Shown here: positions 7,090 through 14,876 of the stretch, in pieces
How the letters are laid out: each line of letters opens with the position of its first letter
Position numbering within the stretch: the stretch's first letter is position 1
Translations under genes and position numbers: made by a program
The notes under the pieces: model-generated
Database searches by the model: none
Seen by the model: the letters and a program-made list of their open reading frames with translations, nothing else
Told to the model about the DNA's origin: nothing
Origin: Thermoplasmata archaeon
Lineage (GTDB): Archaea > Thermoplasmatota > Thermoplasmata > Thermoplasmatales > Thermoplasmataceae
Assembly: GCA_021833045.1 (NCBI GenBank)
Contig: JAKBGP010000024.1
Location: 1-16,152 of the forward strand
Length of the DNA: 16,152 bases
Direction of reading: 5' to 3'

Positions 7090-8404
7090 TTCTCATTACC
7101 TCCAGATATTCTTCTGACGTTCTCTTTTCAAATGATCTCGCAAGGGAAATCAATTCTTTTGCTGAATCTTCACCCATCATCCTTGACGCCTTTGTTTCCA
7201 GATCATTCCATGTATATGGCCTTTTGTTATGGCCCTTTGGTGCGTCGAGTTCTTTTCTATAATTTCCGCTGTCAGTGGTAACGTCGATCATCACAGGAAG
7301 ATATTCAGGATACATGCTGTCAAATTTACTTGTAACGGTGAATTTCATTCTGTCAATTGTTTTGAGAATTTCTGGATCATTGAGGTAATGGTCATCATAG
7401 GAGTTCGGTGTAGGAGCGCCATTCTTCAGTGTGTAAGCAATAATATACGGAAGGCTGTGATCAGCGGTTTCTCTTGTCTTAGGCCTGAGTTTCTCAGGAT
7501 CTTTCACTATGATCGTATGGGCAACCCTGAATGTTTCAACATCGATCTTTTTTATATTTCCTCTTATCTCCCCCTTCAGTTCTTCCGCCACTTCTGCTGC
7601 ACTCATTGCATGATATTCGACAGGATAATTTTTGATCATAGTTTTGCCTATTCTGTCTATTGTGAAATCTGGATTCATGTCTCCGGAAACCTGTTTGAAG
7701 AAACCCATCTCTCCGCTGAATATTGGGGCAGGCCCAGTAAAGCCATTCATAGCAAGATTTACACCGAAAACACTGTTTCTACATGCATTTGATGCAGTTG
7801 CACCCTTCCACATGCTCAGTTCCCCCGCTCTTGTCTGCCTCATGCTGATATTGTTGTTTATTGAAAGATTCAATGCATGTGAAAATTTCTCATGATCAAG
7901 ATCAAAAAGATATGACAGTCCTGCAGCTGAAGAAATGCTTATGTAAGTTACATGATCCCATCCCCTATCCCTTATTGAAACTGCATCGGAAAGGGCACAT
8001 ACAACATTGTATGAAACATATGCTGCCTTGAGTATGTCATTCCCTGAATAATTTTCATTTTCTGCTGCGCCGATTAATGGAGGTATATTATCTGAGGGAT
8101 GAAGGGCCTCTTTGGAAAGGTAAGTATCATTATAGTCAAGGTATCTTGTCATTGTCCCATTGATAAACGCAGCGTTTTCAGAGGAAACTTTTGTTTTGGT
8201 AAAGAAAACAGTTGAGTTTGTTCTGCCGGATGAGGGAATGAGGGATTTCATTGCAACTTTCACTGGAAGAGAATCAAAAGCACCGAATGACGTAATTGCA
8301 ATATCGGCAACCCTTTTCTTTAATTCCTCCATTGAATCCTGTGATGGTGATTTTTCTCTGGTCCTATGGGCGAGCTCAATTATTTTCTCAATTGTCTGAT
8401 CCAT
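7070..8404 (-). CDS. prpD: 2-Methylcitrate dehydratase (MmgE/PrpD family)
   Basis: This is an MmgE/PrpD-family protein of 444 residues and the iron-sulfur-independent dehydratase of the methylcitrate cycle. Family blocks are visible: FINGTMTRYLDYNDTYL with HPSDNIPPLIGAAE (the family's D-D-x-x...H-P-S-D region), RGWDHV, and MKGAT-like MWKGATASNACRN. MIKNYPVEYHAMSAAEVA is followed later by KTRETADHSLPYIIAYTL. It is the first gene of prpD-prpB-prpC. The ATG at 8404 has no Shine-Dalgarno and lies about 27 bases after a TATA element, so the message is probably leaderless. Whether a separate aconitase completes the isomerisation in this organism cannot be told here. Confidence 0.92.
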   Translation of the reverse strand: MDQTIEKIIELAHRTREKSPSQDSMEELKKRVADIAITSFGAFDSLPVKVAMKSLIPSSGRTNSTVFFTKTKVSSENAAFINGTMTRYLDYNDTYLSKEALHPSDNIPPLIGAAENENYSGNDILKAAYVSYNVVCALSDAVSIRDRGWDHVTYISISSAAGLSYLFDLDHEKFSHALNLSINNNISMRQTRAGELSMWKGATASNACRNSVFGVNLAMNGFTGPAPIFSGEMGFFKQVSGDMNPDFTIDRIGKTMIKNYPVEYHAMSAAEVAEELKGEIRGNIKKIDVETFRVAHTIIVKDPEKLRPKTRETADHSLPYIIAYTLKNGAPTPNSYDDHYLNDPEILKTIDRMKFTVTSKFDSMYPEYLPVMIDVTTDSGNYRKELDAPKGHNKRPYTWNDLETKASRMMGEDSAKELISLARSFEKRTSEEYLEVMRNVKNEK

Positions 8405-8424
8405 GTGACAGCATTACAGATAAA

Positions 8425-8455
8425 TAATAAAATATACCGCTAAGAACAATTCTTA
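8425..8455 (-). promoter_or_regulatory. prp operon promoter with upstream inverted repeat
   Basis: On the minus strand a perfect inverted repeat, TAAGAA-TTG-TTCTTA (8441-8455), is followed by GCGG and the TATA element TATATTTTATTA (8425-8436). The prpD ATG lies about 27 bases further on. The repeat sits directly upstream of the BRE, the usual place for an archaeal activator, though a repressor blocking TFB is also possible. No regulator gene is adjacent. Confidence 0.55.
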
Positions 8456-8458
8456 AAT

Positions 8459-8480
8459 GTTAAAATAAAATAAATAAAAA
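8459..8480 (-). terminator. T-rich terminator of the helicase gene
   Basis: Right after the helicase stop (8487-8489), the minus strand reads CCCAATTTTTATTTATTTTA and further T-runs. These repeated T4-T5 tracts without a required hairpin are the standard archaeal intrinsic terminator. The tract abuts the inverted repeat of the prp promoter, so the helicase terminator and prp promoter are packed back to back. Confidence 0.6.
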
Positions 8481-8486
8481 TTGGGC

Positions 8487-9737
8487 TCAATCTCTGCGTC
8501 TTCTGGCAGGTGGTTTTCTTCCGTAATTACCATTGTTGTTGTACCTGCGCCTGCCACCATGGCCCTGCCTGCTGGGTACGCCACTGAAACGTTCCCTACT
8601 GTGTTCTCTTCTCTCTTCAACCTGTTCATTGGCCTGTCCTTCCATTGGAAGTTTATAAATTTCAATTCCAGCCGTTTTCCTTATCCTTTTCAGCATGAAT
8701 GCTTCTTCTGGAAGAATAATGCTCATTGCGTTTCCGCTCCTGCCAAATCTAGCTGTTCTTCCTACCCTGTGAATGTAGGATTTATCCTCTCTTGGAAGGT
8801 CATAGTTGATGATGTGAGTGATTGCTGGAATATCCATGCCCCTTGCTGCTACATCTGTAGCAATCAAGAATCTCTCGCCTCTCCTGAAATTTCGGATAGA
8901 AGTTTCCCTCTGTTTCTGAGTCAGATCTCCATGTATCTGAACTGTTCTGTATCCATTTTCCCTCAATCTCTGGCTGATGAATGAGGCACCAGACTTGGTG
9001 TTGGAGAAAATCACAGCTTTTTCAGGGTTTTGATCTTCTATATATTTGATAAGAAATCCAAGTTTTCTGTTTTTTTCTGATACAACATATGTATGGTTGA
9101 TATCTACTGGTATCCGATCTTCAGATGAATTGATCACTTCTGCATCTTTCATGAATCTTGAAGATATATCTCTTACATAATCCGTCATTGTAGCAGAGAA
9201 AAGGTACATGCTCCTGTTATCATCAGTCTCTTTGACAATGTATTCTACATCATCATAAAAACCCATATCGAGCATCTGATCTGCTTCATCGAGCACGACT
9301 CTCTCTATCTTGGATAGTTTGAGGTGTCCCCGCTCAAACATATCTTTTATTCTACCTGGAGTTCCAATTATGAATTCAGGTTCGTAACTCAATTCCTCTG
9401 CCTGCCTTCCAATAGATACACCACCATAGATAAGTGTTGCTTCCAGGCGTGTTGAAGAAGCTATTTTGGTGAAAACATTGTGCACCTGGATTGCCAATTC
9501 CCTTGTTGGAAGAAGGATGAGTGTTTTCGTCCCTTTTCCTTTCTTTGCAGTATTGATCAATGGTATCAGGTATGCACCGGTTTTTCCGCTACCTGTTCTT
9601 GATTTTGCAATAACAGACTTTTTTTCAAGTATAAGTGGAATAACCTTTTCCTGTATTTCGGTCGTCTCTTCAAATTTCATTTTCTTAAGGGACTCTAATA
9701 GTTCCCCTTTTATTCCCAATTCTTCGAATTTTGCCAT
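8487..9737 (-). CDS. DEAD-box RNA helicase with basic C-terminal tail
   Basis: This is an ATP-dependent RNA helicase of the DEAD-box family, 416 residues. All motifs are present: Q motif (Phe22, Gln29), I (SRTGSGKT, 46-53), Ia (PTRELA, 77-82), Ib (TPGR), II (DEAD, 150-153), III (SAT, 181-183), IV (VIFSNT), V (ATDVAARGMDIP, about 293-304) and VI (HRVGRTARFGR, 323-333). The tail from about 374 is rich in Arg, Gly and Asn (RQGHGGRRRYNNNG, RKPPARRRRD) and is probably an unstructured RNA-binding extension. Such enzymes help RNA folding, ribosome assembly or cold adaptation. It is transcribed alone, with its own terminator and a promoter whose TATA box is inside a perfect inverted repeat. The ATG has no Shine-Dalgarno, fitting a leaderless message. 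Confidence 0.94.
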   Translation of the reverse strand: MAKFEELGIKGELLESLKKMKFEETTEIQEKVIPLILEKKSVIAKSRTGSGKTGAYLIPLINTAKKGKGTKTLILLPTRELAIQVHNVFTKIASSTRLEATLIYGGVSIGRQAEELSYEPEFIIGTPGRIKDMFERGHLKLSKIERVVLDEADQMLDMGFYDDVEYIVKETDDNRSMYLFSATMTDYVRDISSRFMKDAEVINSSEDRIPVDINHTYVVSEKNRKLGFLIKYIEDQNPEKAVIFSNTKSGASFISQRLRENGYRTVQIHGDLTQKQRETSIRNFRRGERFLIATDVAARGMDIPAITHIINYDLPREDKSYIHRVGRTARFGRSGNAMSIILPEEAFMLKRIRKTAGIEIYKLPMEGQANEQVEERREHSRERFSGVPSRQGHGGRRRYNNNGNYGRKPPARRRRD

Positions 9738-9751
9738 CTCGAACTCTTCTC

Positions 9752-9771
9752 TTTACAGATATAACTGTAAA
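9752..9771 (-). promoter_or_regulatory. Helicase promoter: TATA box centred in an inverted repeat
   Basis: The minus strand reads TTTACAG-TTATAT-CTGTAAA, with seven-base perfect arms and the TATA-like TTATAT exactly as the spacer, centred about 25 bases before the helicase ATG. That fits a leaderless start at 9737. A dimeric repressor bound here would exclude TBP, so regulated expression is suggested. A second AT-rich element (CATATAATG, about 9787-9795) is further upstream and could be an alternative promoter. Confidence 0.55.
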
Positions 9772-9848
9772 ACCTTATGTTTAAACATTATATGTATGTT
9801 GTTATGATTATTCTTATAGTCTAAAATTCGATTTCTGATAAAAGGCAG

Positions 9849-11723
9849 TTATAAAATGAGATCATACAATGCCACCTTTTTCTTTTCTCCAATATTCGTA
9901 TCAAGATAAGAATATTCGTGATTCCTCCTTAATTTCATTTCTCTCAATATATTAACAGTTAAGTCTCCAAGCAAATCTGATTTCAACCTGAATGATGATT
10001 CAGCCAGTGAAAATTCAGGTGTCCATCTTGTGTATTTTCCATCGCGGATAAAATAGTACTTTCCATTTCTGTCTTCCACTATGGTTATTTTTTCAAAATT
10101 AAAAAAAGTATTTTTTCCATTTCTATCCATCCTTGAGAGATGTCGTGACAATAATTCATGATTATGGAATTTTTCAAGCAATACCATTCCCATATCCTTC
10201 ATGCATAGGAATATCAATGGAGAATTACTGTAAATGCATGCCTTTTCAATGACCCTTTCGAATCTTATGGTATCACTTATTTCAACCTCGGCAATTATGG
10301 GTGTTGACTGCACATAAAATATTATGTCTGGTCTGCTTTCTCCAATTACTTTCTCAATCTCAGGTTTGCATCCTTTTCCATCAAGATAAGTTATGAACCT
10401 CTGCTGCAATTCATTGTGATTGCTAATTTTGTTCTGCTGAGTGTTATCAATGCTGCCTTCTTCAATGAATCCCCCGTATTTCTGAAGACTGCTGTCTATT
10501 GCATCTTCAACAGAGATACTATTATTCAAGTTTTCCATCAAGTAAGGCGTAAATGAAGACACACTGATTCCATTATTCCCCCTGGTTGAGAAGTGTGTTG
10601 TATTGTGTATTGGACCAATCAGTATGGAATTCATTGCAAGTTTTCTCTGTTTTTGTCCAGGAATAATAGAACAGATTGTTTTAGCGTCCTCTTCAGAAAG
10701 TGAAAACGCATAAAAATTTCCGCAATTAGAAATGGCAGCATCCCTCACCTCTCTATCATATTGGAGCATGTATTGTGATGCAAGCATGCAAAAAACATTA
10801 AATTTCCTTCCCTCAGACAAAAGTTCCTTAATTATTGACGCGTTCAGATTCTGAGCCTCGTCAATTATCAACATACATTTTTTCCTCATACCCTTTCTCA
10901 AAATATCAGCCCATATCCTGTTCAACAGCATTGATGAAACTATTTTTCCCTGTTGTTCTGAATATTTCGTCTTTGATACATCTATAACAACCAATTTGCT
11001 CCCTTCATTCAAAAGTGAAACAATGTCGATGGATTCTTCATGTGATGAGATCAGTTTCCTGATCCCTATGTCAGATGTGATTGGAAATATCTTGTTTATG
11101 GTGCTCATTGAATAATCTTGCCATGAATCCCATCTTGATATCATGTTTCCAATTATTGTTCTGGTGCTTCCAGTTGAACTGTTATAAAGTTCTTTCATTG
11201 AATTCCTGCTTGTTATGGTCTCAATATAATCTGAGAGGGTAGAATCTGGATTTTTCATAATGACTTCCCTCAATACAGAAGTTAACATGGTCTGCAGCCT
11301 TGGACCCCATGTCCCTCCTGAAAGCGCATTTTCAGTGGAGAATATTTTTTGGAGTATATAGAGAAACACAGGTGATTCTGCAGATCCTTTCAGCACATTT
11401 ATCTTCACGGATTTTTTATCAGGTTTATTCTCCGGGGAGATAAAAATAAGATCCATTTTGCTGTTCATCCTGATAAGATCTGCTGAAAGCGTTCCATGGA
11501 AATCGATTACAATCAGGTTATCTGTCCCGTTTTTTAACATAGGAATACAGAGATTCTTTATCAGGTTAGATTTCCCTGTTCCAGTTCTGCCAAGTATCAT
11601 GGTGTGGAAGTAAAGCATCTCTGGTTCAACGAGATAACATCCTCCATTCTCTGTATTACCGATTGAAATTCCTTCATTCAATGATGTTTCCCTTGAAATG
11701 CCAATTTCATATCTAAAAGGCAT
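9849..11723 (-). CDS. HerA/TraG-type ATPase with C-terminal PD-(D/E)XK-like domain
   Basis: This is a 624-residue P-loop ATPase of the HerA/FtsK/VirD4 (DUF87-like) group, which forms hexameric rings that move DNA. Walker A GRTGTGKS is at 45-52 and Walker B MLIIDEAQN at about 284-292. NVFCMLASQ (about 309-317) is the typical sensor strand after it, followed by DREVRDAAISNCGNFYAF. From about 437 a second domain follows. It has RPDII (Asp466), AEVEIS (Glu479, Glu481) and a downstream Lys494, the spacing of a PD-(D/E)XK nuclease-like core. Activity is uncertain because the usual lysine of the ExK element is replaced by Glu. The start chosen is ATG at 11723, one base after the upstream stop. A TTG at 11744 would add seven residues inside the upstream gene. 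It is the last gene of the six-gene run. Confidence 0.82.
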   Translation of the reverse strand: MPFRYEIGISRETSLNEGISIGNTENGGCYLVEPEMLYFHTMILGRTGTGKSNLIKNLCIPMLKNGTDNLIVIDFHGTLSADLIRMNSKMDLIFISPENKPDKKSVKINVLKGSAESPVFLYILQKIFSTENALSGGTWGPRLQTMLTSVLREVIMKNPDSTLSDYIETITSRNSMKELYNSSTGSTRTIIGNMISRWDSWQDYSMSTINKIFPITSDIGIRKLISSHEESIDIVSLLNEGSKLVVIDVSKTKYSEQQGKIVSSMLLNRIWADILRKGMRKKCMLIIDEAQNLNASIIKELLSEGRKFNVFCMLASQYMLQYDREVRDAAISNCGNFYAFSLSEEDAKTICSIIPGQKQRKLAMNSILIGPIHNTTHFSTRGNNGISVSSFTPYLMENLNNSISVEDAIDSSLQKYGGFIEEGSIDNTQQNKISNHNELQQRFITYLDGKGCKPEIEKVIGESRPDIIFYVQSTPIIAEVEISDTIRFERVIEKACIYSNSPLIFLCMKDMGMVLLEKFHNHELLSRHLSRMDRNGKNTFFNFEKITIVEDRNGKYYFIRDGKYTRWTPEFSLAESSFRLKSDLLGDLTVNILREMKLRRNHEYSYLDTNIGEKKKVALYDLIL

Positions 11724-11724
11724 T

Positions 11725-12606
11725 TTAGGGCATAAATGGATCAATGTTTAAGTTTTCCATTATGTCTACGTATTTCCAGAGATCGCCAGGTTCAATATTA
11801 GGAAGTGACATTATGTATCTGAAAAAAGGATTTTCCATTACCATTATTGCAGGACCATGTTGCGAAAGAATGCCGACTCTCCATCGATTCATTTTTACAC
11901 GTTCTTTGAAGATAGAACCTGAAAAATTAAACCTGTAGGAAAGATTCCTGAGACCTTTTCCTCTGACTGCCACATCAAGCCAGAGATATTCATTTCTCTT
12001 ATTGACAAAGATTGAAAGTTTATGCAATCCCGGCAGGTTCCCAACAGAATCTGGAGAAAATTCCCCAATATTTTCAGCTTCGAGAGGCTTCCATGAGAGC
12101 CGTCCAATTCTTTCATCCTCAAACCAGGTATATGGGCCCCTATATGTTGCATAGAATGATCTTTCCATGAATGACATGAGGTTTGTTGTTTTTACTTTTT
12201 TTGCATTCTTGAAGATATTTTTCGCCAGTTCAGGGTCACCTTTCTCCACCCTGACTTCAATGCATATTCCATCTATATAAGCACATATAGTTTTTCGGTT
12301 TCTGTAGTCGTCACCAAAAAAAGCATTATACCTATTACCTTCGAAATTCAGTTCAAATGGTTGAGCATCGGAAAAATAATCTGATGCAGTTTTCATCATA
12401 TTTTTTGGAAACCCATAATAAAACCAATCCATAAAGAAAGATTTAACTGATATTTCAAGACCTTCATGCCTGAATCTTTGTATTACAGTTGTATGCCTGT
12501 CAGCAGGGTCTCTTATAGTAAAGGTCGAATCATAGCCCTTAAAAAGAACCAAGTTAAAAGGAATGGTTTCTGTTAGAAGTTCTTCTTCAGTTATTTCACG
12601 AATCAA
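11725..12606 (-). CDS. Protein of unknown family, partner of the HerA-like ATPase
   Basis: This gene was not recognised. It encodes 293 residues, soluble-looking, with no signal peptide, membrane segment or nucleotide-binding motif. It is rich in aromatic residues (FFMDWFYYGF, RGPYTWFEDE, RNEYLWLDV), suggesting a compact beta-rich fold. No catalytic pattern stands out. The start is TTG at 12606: an in-frame TGA lies only nine bases upstream, GGTGA precedes the TTG at suitable spacing, and the first in-frame ATG is at residue 59. Its 5' end overlaps the FAH-family gene by 11 bases, and its stop is one base from the ATPase ATG, so it is almost certainly co-translated with both. A substrate-recognition or regulatory partner of the ATPase is a reasonable guess, inferred only from position. 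Confidence 0.75.
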   Translation of the reverse strand: MIREITEEELLTETIPFNLVLFKGYDSTFTIRDPADRHTTVIQRFRHEGLEISVKSFFMDWFYYGFPKNMMKTASDYFSDAQPFELNFEGNRYNAFFGDDYRNRKTICAYIDGICIEVRVEKGDPELAKNIFKNAKKVKTTNLMSFMERSFYATYRGPYTWFEDERIGRLSWKPLEAENIGEFSPDSVGNLPGLHKLSIFVNKRNEYLWLDVAVRGKGLRNLSYRFNFSGSIFKERVKMNRWRVGILSQHGPAIMVMENPFFRYIMSLPNIEPGDLWKYVDIMENLNIDPFMP

Positions 12607-13417
12607 ATTCCGTCACCACGTTCTCTATATATCCTATTCCTGAGGATTGTACCTTAACTGTATCACCATTCTTGAGATATGGATATTTGCCGGATTTAGC
12701 TACCCCGTCAGGTGTACCGCTAAGTATCATGTCGCCAGGGTATAGTGTCACGAATTTATTTACATAAGAAATCAATTTCCTGAAAGGAAATATCATATTC
12801 TTTGTATTTCCTTTCTGCCTTATTTCACCATTCACTTCAGTGGTAAACTCTACCGGGTCCCCCTCGTATAATTTAACCCATGAGGAGATGGGTAAAAATG
12901 AATCTGCAGCTTTTCCCATAACCCAGTTTTTACCAAAAGGTGGAGAAATCTGTTCCTGATAGTCCCTTGCACTGACATCATTCACAACAGCTAGGGCACA
13001 AATGCTCTCTTCAGCAGTTTTCTCATCAGCACTTTTGATTTTTTTTCCTATGATTGCTGCAATCTCCCCTTCATAATCAAGTTGCCTCATTTCCCGATGC
13101 TTAAGAATGGGTGAATTCCATCCAGTGATTGTATCCCTGAATTTTGTAAAGAAGTATGGATATTCAGGCACTTTTTGTTTAGTCTCTGCAGAGTGCGTCA
13201 TGAAGTTCATGGATGGACAGAGAATTTTTCCAGGATATACTGGAATTGTTCCAGGTTCTATATCAACAGGTTCCAATTCTTCATACAACTTCGTGTAATG
13301 ATTAATATTTGCATAAAAATTGTTTAGATCAACACTTTCCTTCAGGATTCTTTTTTCATTTCCGACCTTCAATATTGGAAAATAATGATCTCCCTTTCTA
13401 AGGAATGAAATGTTCAT
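12596..13417 (-). CDS. Fumarylacetoacetate hydrolase (FAH) family enzyme
   Basis: This is an FAH-family metal-dependent enzyme of about 273 residues; relatives are acylpyruvases, oxaloacetate decarboxylases and catabolic hydratases/isomerases. Visible blocks are ILCPSMNFMTHSAE (about 66-78), FFTKF (89-93), the metal site DYEGE (Glu116, Glu118) with VNDVSARD (Asp147), GKAADSFLPI, and SGTPDGVAKSG with GDTVKVQSSGIGYIENVV near the end. The ATG at 13417 gives the usual FAH start (MNISFLRKGDHYFPIL) and follows GGAAAG. An ATG three codons earlier (13426) is equally possible. A longer frame from a TTG at 13534 would overlap the membrane-protein gene by 90 bases and lacks family support. Substrate is unknown; acylpyruvate or oxaloacetate would link it to central metabolism. 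Confidence 0.85.
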   Translation of the reverse strand: MNISFLRKGDHYFPILKVGNEKRILKESVDLNNFYANINHYTKLYEELEPVDIEPGTIPVYPGKILCPSMNFMTHSAETKQKVPEYPYFFTKFRDTITGWNSPILKHREMRQLDYEGEIAAIIGKKIKSADEKTAEESICALAVVNDVSARDYQEQISPPFGKNWVMGKAADSFLPISSWVKLYEGDPVEFTTEVNGEIRQKGNTKNMIFPFRKLISYVNKFVTLYPGDMILSGTPDGVAKSGKYPYLKNGDTVKVQSSGIGYIENVVTEFDS

Positions 13418-13442
13418 GCTTTCCATAAGAGTTATGCATATT

Positions 13443-14876
13443 TTAGGCTTTGTTATGCCAGAATCTTGCATAAATGGAATAGTTGACGAAAAACCACATA
13501 GGGATAAGTGAGACACCCAATAGAGAAAGAGCAAAAATTATCTGATCAGTATAGGTATAAATGGGCCAGATAGAAGCTGTACTTATAATTAGATAATAGA
13601 ACAATATTGCAAATATTAAGGGAAACATTCCAGATGTGTATTCGTAGGCTATGGCTTTGGTTTGCTTATCAAGAGTATGAACCATCATGAACAGTAATAT
13701 TCCAGACAGGGAAGAAGCAACTCCCATGATACCATACAGGACTCCACTTGAAACTGTAACAACTAGAACAGATGGTACATACCAGACACTCATCAGGATA
13801 ATGAGGATAATGGAAAAAAAGGCATAGATATACCCCTTAACTCTAAAGACGTTCCAGGACATGGATTTTTGTAAAATATAGATAAAAAAGTATGTAGCAA
13901 CTAAAATTCCGACGTTGCTTGAAAAATAAATGTATATGTTTCTCTGGTAACCCAGATATGAAATAATTGTAATTAGTATGGGTAATGCAATAATGGCAAA
14001 TATTGTCATAATCACAAGCCAATTCGATACTATATCTGCATTCCATATTTTATCAAATATTACTGGTTTTCTACCTTTTTTCTGGCTCTTTAACAGGACA
14101 TACGTGGTAAATGAAAGGAGCAGGCTCTCAATGATCAGTGGAATTGATATGATTCCGAGTACTTCTGCTCCTATGGCAGGTATTATAGAAGTGACTGTTT
14201 CACACTGGCACGACAATAGAGAAAATGAAACTGATACAACTCCTGAAACATCCTGTGCTCTTCTTCCTGAAATTGAAAGAATTTCACGTACGTTTTCCAT
14301 AAGGAAAAACCCAAGAACAAAAATTATAATCGAAAATTGAATGCTTATGGTAAGAACAAAATAGTATGGAGAAGCTATAACAATTCCGTACTGGAAAAGG
14401 AGAGGTATGCCAATAATATTTGCATCATCCGCTATACTAAAAACAAGTATTTTTGGTGTATATTCTATAATTGAGAACCTAAGGATGTTTGGAAGAAAAA
14501 ACAGAATAATGATAAAAATTACATAAGTGAAATGATAAACTGGAGAGTTACTTTTTTTAAGGATGTATCTGAAAAATATAAGTAATGAAAATGTCTGAAG
14601 AATTAAAGGAATAAGGAATTTTAAGTCGACCATCATTGTGAGTATAATAATTGCCATGAATGCAGCAGAGGGATAGAATTTGATGACACTCTCACTCCGT
14701 GATAAAATAATATCAAACGAAGGAAGAATAATCGCAATAACCAGCAGGATAAAGAAAACCTGCACCGAGCCATAACTTGACGATAATATAATATCTCCTC
14801 CCAATAATAAATAAAGAAGAGATGAAATATACAAAAAACCTCCAAAAACTGGAAACCAGTTATTCAATTCCTTCAT
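13443..14876 (-). CDS. Large polytopic membrane protein with CQC motif
   Basis: This family was not recognised. It encodes 477 very hydrophobic residues with about 12 or more predicted membrane helices. The one distinctive block is at about 216-250: FSLLSCQCETVTS, then IPAIGAEVLGIISIP. It places Cys223, Cys225, Glu226, Pro233 and Glu238 in or next to a membrane segment, which could be a metal-binding or redox site. A short basic loop (KSQKKGRKP, 263-271) follows. The ATG overlaps the stop of the VIT-like gene as ATGA, and GAGGAT lies upstream, so translation is coupled. The FAH gene starts 17-26 bases after its stop. Co-location with a VIT-like protein suggests a transporter role, possibly for metal. 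This is an inference. Confidence 0.8.
   Translation of the reverse strand: MKELNNWFPVFGGFLYISSLLYLLLGGDIILSSSYGSVQVFFILLVIAIILPSFDIILSRSESVIKFYPSAAFMAIIILTMMVDLKFLIPLILQTFSLLIFFRYILKKSNSPVYHFTYVIFIIILFFLPNILRFSIIEYTPKILVFSIADDANIIGIPLLFQYGIVIASPYYFVLTISIQFSIIIFVLGFFLMENVREILSISGRRAQDVSGVVSVSFSLLSCQCETVTSIIPAIGAEVLGIISIPLIIESLLLSFTTYVLLKSQKKGRKPVIFDKIWNADIVSNWLVIMTIFAIIALPILITIISYLGYQRNIYIYFSSNVGILVATYFFIYILQKSMSWNVFRVKGYIYAFFSIILIILMSVWYVPSVLVVTVSSGVLYGIMGVASSLSGILLFMMVHTLDKQTKAIAYEYTSGMFPLIFAILFYYLIISTASIWPIYTYTDQIIFALSLLGVSLIPMWFFVNYSIYARFWHNKA

Noticed and set aside
7229..7792. Plus-strand open frame of 187 codons inside prpD
   Set aside because: It lies antisense to a complete prpD gene, and its cysteine- and phenylalanine-rich translation looks like random reading.
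8481..8984. Plus-strand open frame of 167 codons opposite the helicase
   Set aside because: It is a shadow of the certain DEAD-box gene. The apparent hydrophobic start comes from reading the helicase's Arg/Gly/Asn tail backwards.
11724..11744. Upstream TTG start for the HerA-like ATPase
   Set aside because: It lacks a ribosome binding site and lies in the unknown gene's frame end. The ATG at 11723 directly after that stop is the better start.
13418..13534. N-terminal extension of the FAH-family enzyme from a TTG at 13534
   Set aside because: The extension overlaps the membrane-protein gene by about 90 bases and is not FAH-like. The ATG at 13417 (or 13426) gives the normal family N-terminus.
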